A stretch of DNA of 9,697 bases from Chloroflexota bacterium (lineage in GTDB: Bacteria > Chloroflexota > Dehalococcoidia > Dehalococcoidales > RBG-16-60-22). Below the pieces are notes generated by a model, which saw only the letters and a program-made list of their open reading frames with translations, ran no database searches and was not told the DNA's origin. The DNA is taken from the NCBI GenBank assembly GCA_016190585.1, contig JACPQH010000005.1, positions 1 to 9,697 on the forward strand. Direction: 5' to 3'. The stretch's first letter is position 1. The number at the start of each line of letters is the position of its first letter. Positions 6,052-9,697 of the stretch are shown here, in pieces. The position numbers and the translations under genes were made by a program.

Positions 6052-7437
6052 TTGCACGAATCCTGCGGGGTTTTCGGAATATACGCTCCCGGTGAAGATG
6101 TCGCCCGCCTGACATTCTTCGGCCTGTTCGCGCTCCAGCATCGCGGGCAGGAAAGCGCCGGGATAGCCGCCGCCGACGGTAAAAAGATAAACCTGCACTC
6201 CCGGATGGGCCTGGTCTCCCAGGTATTCAGCGAGGAGTCCCTGTCCCGCCTGACCGGTCATATCGCCGTGGGGCACAACCGCTATTCGACCACCGGCTCC
6301 AGCCGCATCGCCAACGCCCAGCCCATCCTGGTGGGCAGCGGGAACGGGAGCCTGGCCATCGCCCATAACGGCAACATCGTCAACGCCGGCTATCTCCACC
6401 GGTCGCTGTCCGAGGAAGGCTACGGCTTTCGCACGGCGACCGACAGCGAGGTGATCGCCAACCTGGTGCTGTCTTCCCCGGGGCAGGGCTGGATCGAGCG
6501 CATCCGCTACGCCATGCACCGGCTCCAGGGGGCCTATTCCCTGACCATCCTGACCGAAGACCGCCTGTTCGCCGTGCGTGACCCGCTCGGCGTGAGACCG
6601 CTGTGCCTGGGCAGCCTGAGAAACGGCTGGGTGGTAGCCTCGGAGACGTGCGCGCTTGACCACATCGGCGCCGATTTTATCCGCGAGATCGAGCCCGGGG
6701 AGATCCTCTCGATATCGGCGAACGGCCTGGAAAGCTACCGGGAAGACTCGCTCCAGAAGGGCCTGTGTATCTTCGAGTATTTCTATTTCGCCCGGCCGGA
6801 CAGCGTCATCAACGGGCGGCTGTTGTACCCGGCCCGCCAGTGCATGGGCAAAATACTGGCGGAGGAGCACCCGGCCAGGGCCGACATGGTGATGGGCGTG
6901 CCCGACTCGGCGACGGCGGCCGCCATCGGCTACTCGCGCCGGTCGAGGATACCCCAGGGCGAGGGACTGATCAAGAACCGCTACGTAGGGCGCACCTTTA
7001 TCGAGCCTGACCAGCGGCTGCGCGACCTGGGCGTCAAGCTGAAGTTCAACCCCCTGCCCCAGCTCTTGGACAACAAGCGGCTGGTGGTGGTCGACGACAG
7101 CATCGTGCGGGGCACGACGACGCCGAGCATCATCAGGATGCTGCGGCGGGCCGGCGCCCGCGAGGTCCACATGCGGATATGCGCCCCGCCCCTGCGCTAC
7201 CCGTGCTTCTTCGGCGTGGACATGGCCTCGCGGAAAGAGCTTATCGCCGCCCAGAAGTCGGTGGAGGAGATTCGGAGCTATATCGGGGCCGACTCGCTGG
7301 GCTATATCAGCCTTGACGGCCTGGTCCAGGCGGTCGGCCTGCCCAAGGACAATTTCTGCCTGGCGTGCTTCACCGGAGACTACCCGATCCCCATCCAGCT
7401 CGAGATGGACAAGCTGGCGCTGGAAGCGAAGCGCTGA
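6052..7437 (+). CDS. purF: Amidophosphoribosyltransferase (glutamine PRPP amidotransferase)
   Basis: First committed enzyme of de novo purine synthesis: PRPP plus glutamine to phosphoribosylamine. The 461-residue length is normal. The N-terminal Ntn-hydrolase domain begins MHESCGVFG, so Cys5 would become the N-terminal nucleophile after removal of a four-residue propeptide. LQHRGQESAG, HNRYSTTG and AHNGNIVN follow. The PRPP-binding loop VVVDDSIVRGTT has Asp348/Asp349 and Thr355/Thr356. All four [4Fe-4S] cluster cysteines of the Bacillus-type enzyme are present (Cys239, 385, 436, 439). The TTG at 6052 is the only usable start, because an in-frame stop lies at 6040-6042; AGGAGAGG (6032-6039) is a strong ribosome site, though 12 nt away. 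It stands alone, with lexA following under its own promoter and no clear terminator between. Confidence 0.97.
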   Translation: MHESCGVFGIYAPGEDVARLTFFGLFALQHRGQESAGIAAADGKKINLHSRMGLVSQVFSEESLSRLTGHIAVGHNRYSTTGSSRIANAQPILVGSGNGSLAIAHNGNIVNAGYLHRSLSEEGYGFRTATDSEVIANLVLSSPGQGWIERIRYAMHRLQGAYSLTILTEDRLFAVRDPLGVRPLCLGSLRNGWVVASETCALDHIGADFIREIEPGEILSISANGLESYREDSLQKGLCIFEYFYFARPDSVINGRLLYPARQCMGKILAEEHPARADMVMGVPDSATAAAIGYSRRSRIPQGEGLIKNRYVGRTFIEPDQRLRDLGVKLKFNPLPQLLDNKRLVVVDDSIVRGTTTPSIIRMLRRAGAREVHMRICAPPLRYPCFFGVDMASRKELIAAQKSVEEIRSYIGADSLGYISLDGLVQAVGLPKDNFCLACFTGDYPIPIQLEMDKLALEAKR

Positions 7438-7461
7438 CGCCTGCCCGCCGCGGGGCCGAAC

Positions 7462-7490
7462 TTGACAAACCCGGGTAGTATATCTAGAGT
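7462..7490 (+). promoter_or_regulatory. Promoter of lexA
   Basis: A perfect -35 TTGACA (7462-7467) and TAGAGT (7485-7490, four of six matches to the -10 consensus) are 17 bp apart. The start is expected near 7497, directly at the left edge of the LexA operator, the usual arrangement for an autorepressed lexA gene. Confidence 0.75.
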
Positions 7491-7495
7491 ATGTG

Positions 7496-7511
7496 AAGAA
7501 CGTATGTTCTT
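7496..7511 (+). promoter_or_regulatory. LexA operator (SOS box, GAAC-N4-GTTC type)
   Basis: AAGAACGTATGTTCTT is an inverted repeat with six-base arms. Its core GAAC-GTAT-GTTC (7498-7509) matches the LexA box known from Bacillus and other Gram-positives, not the CTGT-N8-ACAG box of Enterobacteria. It sits just downstream of the -10 and before the ribosome site, so bound LexA would block its own transcription. I found no second copy of this motif in the window by eye. Confidence 0.88.
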
Positions 7512-7523
7512 GAGGAGGCCGGT

Positions 7524-8162
7524 GTGAGTGAGTTGTCCTCGAGGCAGAAAACCATCCTGGCGTATATCGAGCGTTTCGTGGGGGACAGCGGCTACCCGCC
7601 GACGGTGCGCGACATCCAGAACGGCTGCGGCATCAGCTCGACATCCGTGGTGGACTATAACCTCAAGGCGCTGGTGAGGGACGGCCTCATCCGCCGCCGG
7701 CCGGACATCTCGCGGGGCATCGAGCTCGCCAGCCGCCAGGCCGGCCTCCGGGAAATCCCGCTTATCGGCCAGATAGCCGCCGGCAAGCCCATCCCCGTCC
7801 CGGACTCGGAGGCGTGGGACATCACCGCCGGCGCCGAGACGCTGGCCGTGGCGCGCGATTTGACTCGGAGCCAGGCAGACCTTTATGCTTTAAGGGTGAA
7901 AGGACTGTCCATGGTGGATGCCCTTATCAATGACGGCGATGTCGTGGTGATGCAGTACACCAACTCGGTGGAAAACGGGGACATGGCCGCCGTCTGGCTG
8001 AAGTCCGAAAAGGAGACTACCCTGAAAAAGGTCTATTACGAGAAAAACCGCGTCCGGCTGCAGCCGGCCAACGCCCAGATGCAGCCGTTTTACGTTCGGC
8101 CGGACAATATCGAGATCCAGGGCAAGGTCATCGCCGTGATCCGGACGCTGGAGGCTAAATGA
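7524..8162 (+). CDS. lexA: LexA repressor, SOS regulator with self-cleavage domain
   Basis: A 212-residue SOS repressor that, on contact with RecA filaments, cuts itself and frees damage-response genes. The N-terminal winged helix (1-70) has SSRQKTILAYIERFV, GYPPTVRDIQNGCGISSTSVVDYNLKAL and a GLIRRR wing. The self-cleavage bond is Ala86-Gly87 in QIAAGKPI. The catalytic serine is Ser129 in VKGLSM, and the lysine is Lys168 in TTLKKV. The usual Asp before Ser is Leu here (GLSM for GDSM); this position varies and should not prevent activity. The GTG start at 7524 is fixed by GAGGAGG (7512-7518) five bases ahead. The leader carries the LexA box, so the gene is autoregulated. Its stop overlaps the aldolase start (ATGA). 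Confidence 0.96.
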   Translation: MSELSSRQKTILAYIERFVGDSGYPPTVRDIQNGCGISSTSVVDYNLKALVRDGLIRRRPDISRGIELASRQAGLREIPLIGQIAAGKPIPVPDSEAWDITAGAETLAVARDLTRSQADLYALRVKGLSMVDALINDGDVVVMQYTNSVENGDMAAVWLKSEKETTLKKVYYEKNRVRLQPANAQMQPFYVRPDNIEIQGKVIAVIRTLEAK

Positions 8163-8728
8163 CCCTTTCCCAGTTCCAGAGCATCGGCCGCGACCTGTTT
8201 ACCCGGGGGCTGGTGTCCTCCCACAGCGGCAACCTGAGCGTCAGGGCCGGCGACCGCCTGATTATCACCCGGCGCGGCAGCATGCTGGGCGCTCTCCAGG
8301 AGAACGACCTTATCGAGACCGGCGTCAGCAAGAACAGCCGGGCCACGCCGCTCGCCTCGGTTGAGCTGTCCGTCCACCGGGCTATCTACCAGCAGACGCA
8401 AGCCCAGGCCGTTGTCCACGCCCACCCGCCCTACGCCACCGCCATCTCGCTTATCGACTGCGAGATAACGCCGAGCAACATGGAAGGGCTGGTCATCCTG
8501 GGGACGGTGCCGGTCATCGGGTGTGCCGGGGATGTCCGGCCTGGCGCCCTGGCGGATGATATCGCCCAAGCGCTGAAGAAACACCAGAAGATCATCATGG
8601 TGCGCGGCCACGGCAGCTTCGCCATCGGCCAGTTGCTGGAAGAGGCCTATAACTTCACCACCGCTCTCGAGGAGAGCTGCCACATCATCTATCTGTTGAA
8701 GTCGCTGCACTCCAGCCCGGCGCACTAG
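8159..8728 (+). CDS. Class II aldolase/adducin-family protein (fuculose-phosphate aldolase-like)
   Basis: A 189-residue zinc-dependent aldolase-fold protein. SHSGNLSVR (21-29) and TRRGSMLG (37-44) form the phosphate-binding face. Zinc ligands appear as His87 and His89 (VHAHPPYA) and His151 (RGHGSF); Glu69 (ASVELSVHR) is the probable catalytic acid. The family splits C-C bonds of sugar phosphates to give DHAP plus an aldehyde, but it also contains epimerases (ribulose-5-P 4-epimerase) and the methionine-salvage dehydratase MtnB. At 189 residues it is slightly short and compact, like archaeal members. The start overlaps the lexA stop by four bases, with GGAGG at 8150-8154, so it is cotranscribed with lexA and should rise with the SOS response. 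The true substrate is unknown. Confidence 0.85.
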   Translation: MTLSQFQSIGRDLFTRGLVSSHSGNLSVRAGDRLIITRRGSMLGALQENDLIETGVSKNSRATPLASVELSVHRAIYQQTQAQAVVHAHPPYATAISLIDCEITPSNMEGLVILGTVPVIGCAGDVRPGALADDIAQALKKHQKIIMVRGHGSFAIGQLLEEAYNFTTALEESCHIIYLLKSLHSSPAH

Positions 8729-8739
8729 CCGCGCCAGGG

Positions 8740-9697
8740 TCAGGCCTTCTTGGCCCGGCGCACGCGCCCGTTGCCCTTCGCGCTTTTGCCGGCCAGCTCC
8801 GCCGCCTTCTCGTAGCAGGGGGTGCACCAGGCCAGGTATTTCGCGTTGTTGCCGCGGATGACATCGGCGTAGATGGTCTGAAGCTTCCGGGTGTTCTCAC
8901 CGACCTCGCCGCTGCCTACCGGGCGGTAGTCAATCTCGGAAACGGGCGTGATGTGCGCCGCCGTCCCCGTCAGGAAGCACTCCTCGGCGATGTAAAGCTC
9001 TCCCCGGTCGATGGGACGCTCGACTACCTCCAGGCCGAGCTCATCGGCCGCCAGCGTCATGACGGTATCCCGGGTAAAGCCCATGAGGATGCTGTCATAG
9101 GTCGGCGGGGTGACTAGCTTGCCGTTGATCACCAGGAAGATATTCTCCCCGCTGCCCTCGGAGACATGGCCGTCCGGCGACAGCATGATGGCCTCATCGA
9201 AGCCGTTGTTGATGGCCTCGGTCTTGGCCAGGGCGTTGTTGACATAAAGGCCGGTAATCTTGGCCTGGGGCGGGATGCTGTTGTCGGCGGGGCGCCGCCA
9301 GGACGAGACGGCGCACCGGGCCTTGTCCATGTCCAGGTAAGGCCCCCAGGGGATGGCGAAAACGGTGAAGTCGGCCTGGAGGTCGTGCAGGCGCACGCCG
9401 AGCGACTCCGAGCTCTTGTAGGCCAGGGGGCGGACGTAGATGTCTTCTTTGAACTGGCACCGGCCGACCATCTCGATGGTAATCCGGCAGAGCTCGCCGA
9501 CCGAGTACGGTAGCTCGATGTTCAGCAGCCGGCAGCCTTTGAGAAGCCTTTCATAATGATCGGCCAGCCGGAAGAGGTAGGTTTGCTCCCGCTGTTCGTT
9601 CCAGTTGCCGCGGATGCCTTCGAACAGGGCGGTTCCGTAGAGCAGGGCATGGGTCATGACCCCTAATTTGGCCTCGGATAAGGGGACGACCTTCCCC
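8740..9697 (-). CDS. ilvE: Branched-chain amino acid aminotransferase, N-terminus cut by window edge
   Basis: PLP enzyme of fold type IV that moves the amino group between glutamate and the keto acids of valine, leucine and isoleucine. The first visible residues, GKVVPLSEAKLGVMTHALLY (from 9696), continue the family's conserved N-terminus without a stop, so the gene runs past 9697 and the ATG at 9657 is internal. Of 318 visible residues: THALLYGTALFEGIRG, YVRPLAY, PLP lysine in QAKITGLYVN (Lys146), SEGSGENIFLV, GFTRDTV and FLTGTAAHITPVSEID. Probably only about ten N-terminal residues are missing. After the normal end (KYLAWCTP) there is an extra tail of about 25 residues, ending GRVRRAKKA and rich in Lys/Arg. 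It is convergent with the aldolase gene, with 11 bp between and no obvious terminator. Confidence 0.93.
   Translation of the reverse strand, partial: GKVVPLSEAKLGVMTHALLYGTALFEGIRGNWNEQREQTYLFRLADHYERLLKGCRLLNIELPYSVGELCRITIEMVGRCQFKEDIYVRPLAYKSSESLGVRLHDLQADFTVFAIPWGPYLDMDKARCAVSSWRRPADNSIPPQAKITGLYVNNALAKTEAINNGFDEAIMLSPDGHVSEGSGENIFLVINGKLVTPPTYDSILMGFTRDTVMTLAADELGLEVVERPIDRGELYIAEECFLTGTAAHITPVSEIDYRPVGSGEVGENTRKLQTIYADVIRGNNAKYLAWCTPCYEKAAELAGKSAKGNGRVRRAKKA

Noticed and set aside
6025..7170. 381-codon open frame on the minus strand opposite purF
   Set aside because: It is antisense to purF, whose catalytic and cluster residues are all intact; a shadow frame.
8742..8756. GGCC-N5-GGCC hairpin at the end of ilvE as a two-way terminator
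   Set aside because: The stem has four base pairs and no T tract, and it lies within the ilvE coding region.

Overview
The window is ordinary, gene-dense bacterial chromosome: high GC, short or overlapping gene junctions, and no mobile element, CRISPR array or tRNA that I can see. Several traits point to a Chloroflexota bacterium, most likely in or near the Dehalococcoidia. These are a 5S rRNA gene not preceded by 23S, a RemA-Gmk pair, a Gram-positive-type LexA box (GAAC-N4-GTTC) in front of lexA, a PurF beginning MHESCGVFG, and an AmmeMemoRadiSam locus. The assignment is from memory of these families and is moderate at best.

Layout. (1) 1-83, minus: the 5' two thirds of a 5S rRNA gene, cut by the left edge, with its own extended -10 promoter at 121-129 and A-tracts upstream. 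(2) 293-1899, plus: remA (TTG start), gmk (26-nt overlap) and a stand-alone RibD C-terminal/DHFR-like reductase, probably one operon. (3) 1937-5939, minus: a four-gene run in transcription order amrS (radical SAM), amrBA (MEMO-AMMECR1 fusion), a 94-residue unknown protein and rarA (AAA+ clamp-loader-like ATPase). Junctions are a 4-nt overlap or gaps of about 8-21 nt, so one operon is likely. (4) 5940-6051: a compact divergent promoter region. (5) 6052-7437, plus: purF. (6) 7462-8728, plus: lexA with a promoter and a LexA operator in its leader, followed by a class II aldolase whose start codon overlaps the lexA stop. (7) 8740-9697, minus: ilvE, convergent with the aldolase gene. Its reading frame runs off the right edge, so the gene is 5'-partial.

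How the genes fit together. gmk and purF serve purine nucleotide synthesis. ilvE makes or degrades branched-chain amino acids. lexA and rarA belong to DNA-damage and replication-stress biology, although only lexA carries a visible LexA box. The least understood part is the amrS-amrBA-orf94-rarA run: the AmmeMemoRadiSam trio is widespread in bacteria and archaea with no settled reaction. Here two of its three parts are fused, and the set sits with a small uncharacterised protein and a genome-maintenance ATPase. This is the best candidate for under-described biology in the window. No clearly novel multi-gene defence or mobile system is visible.
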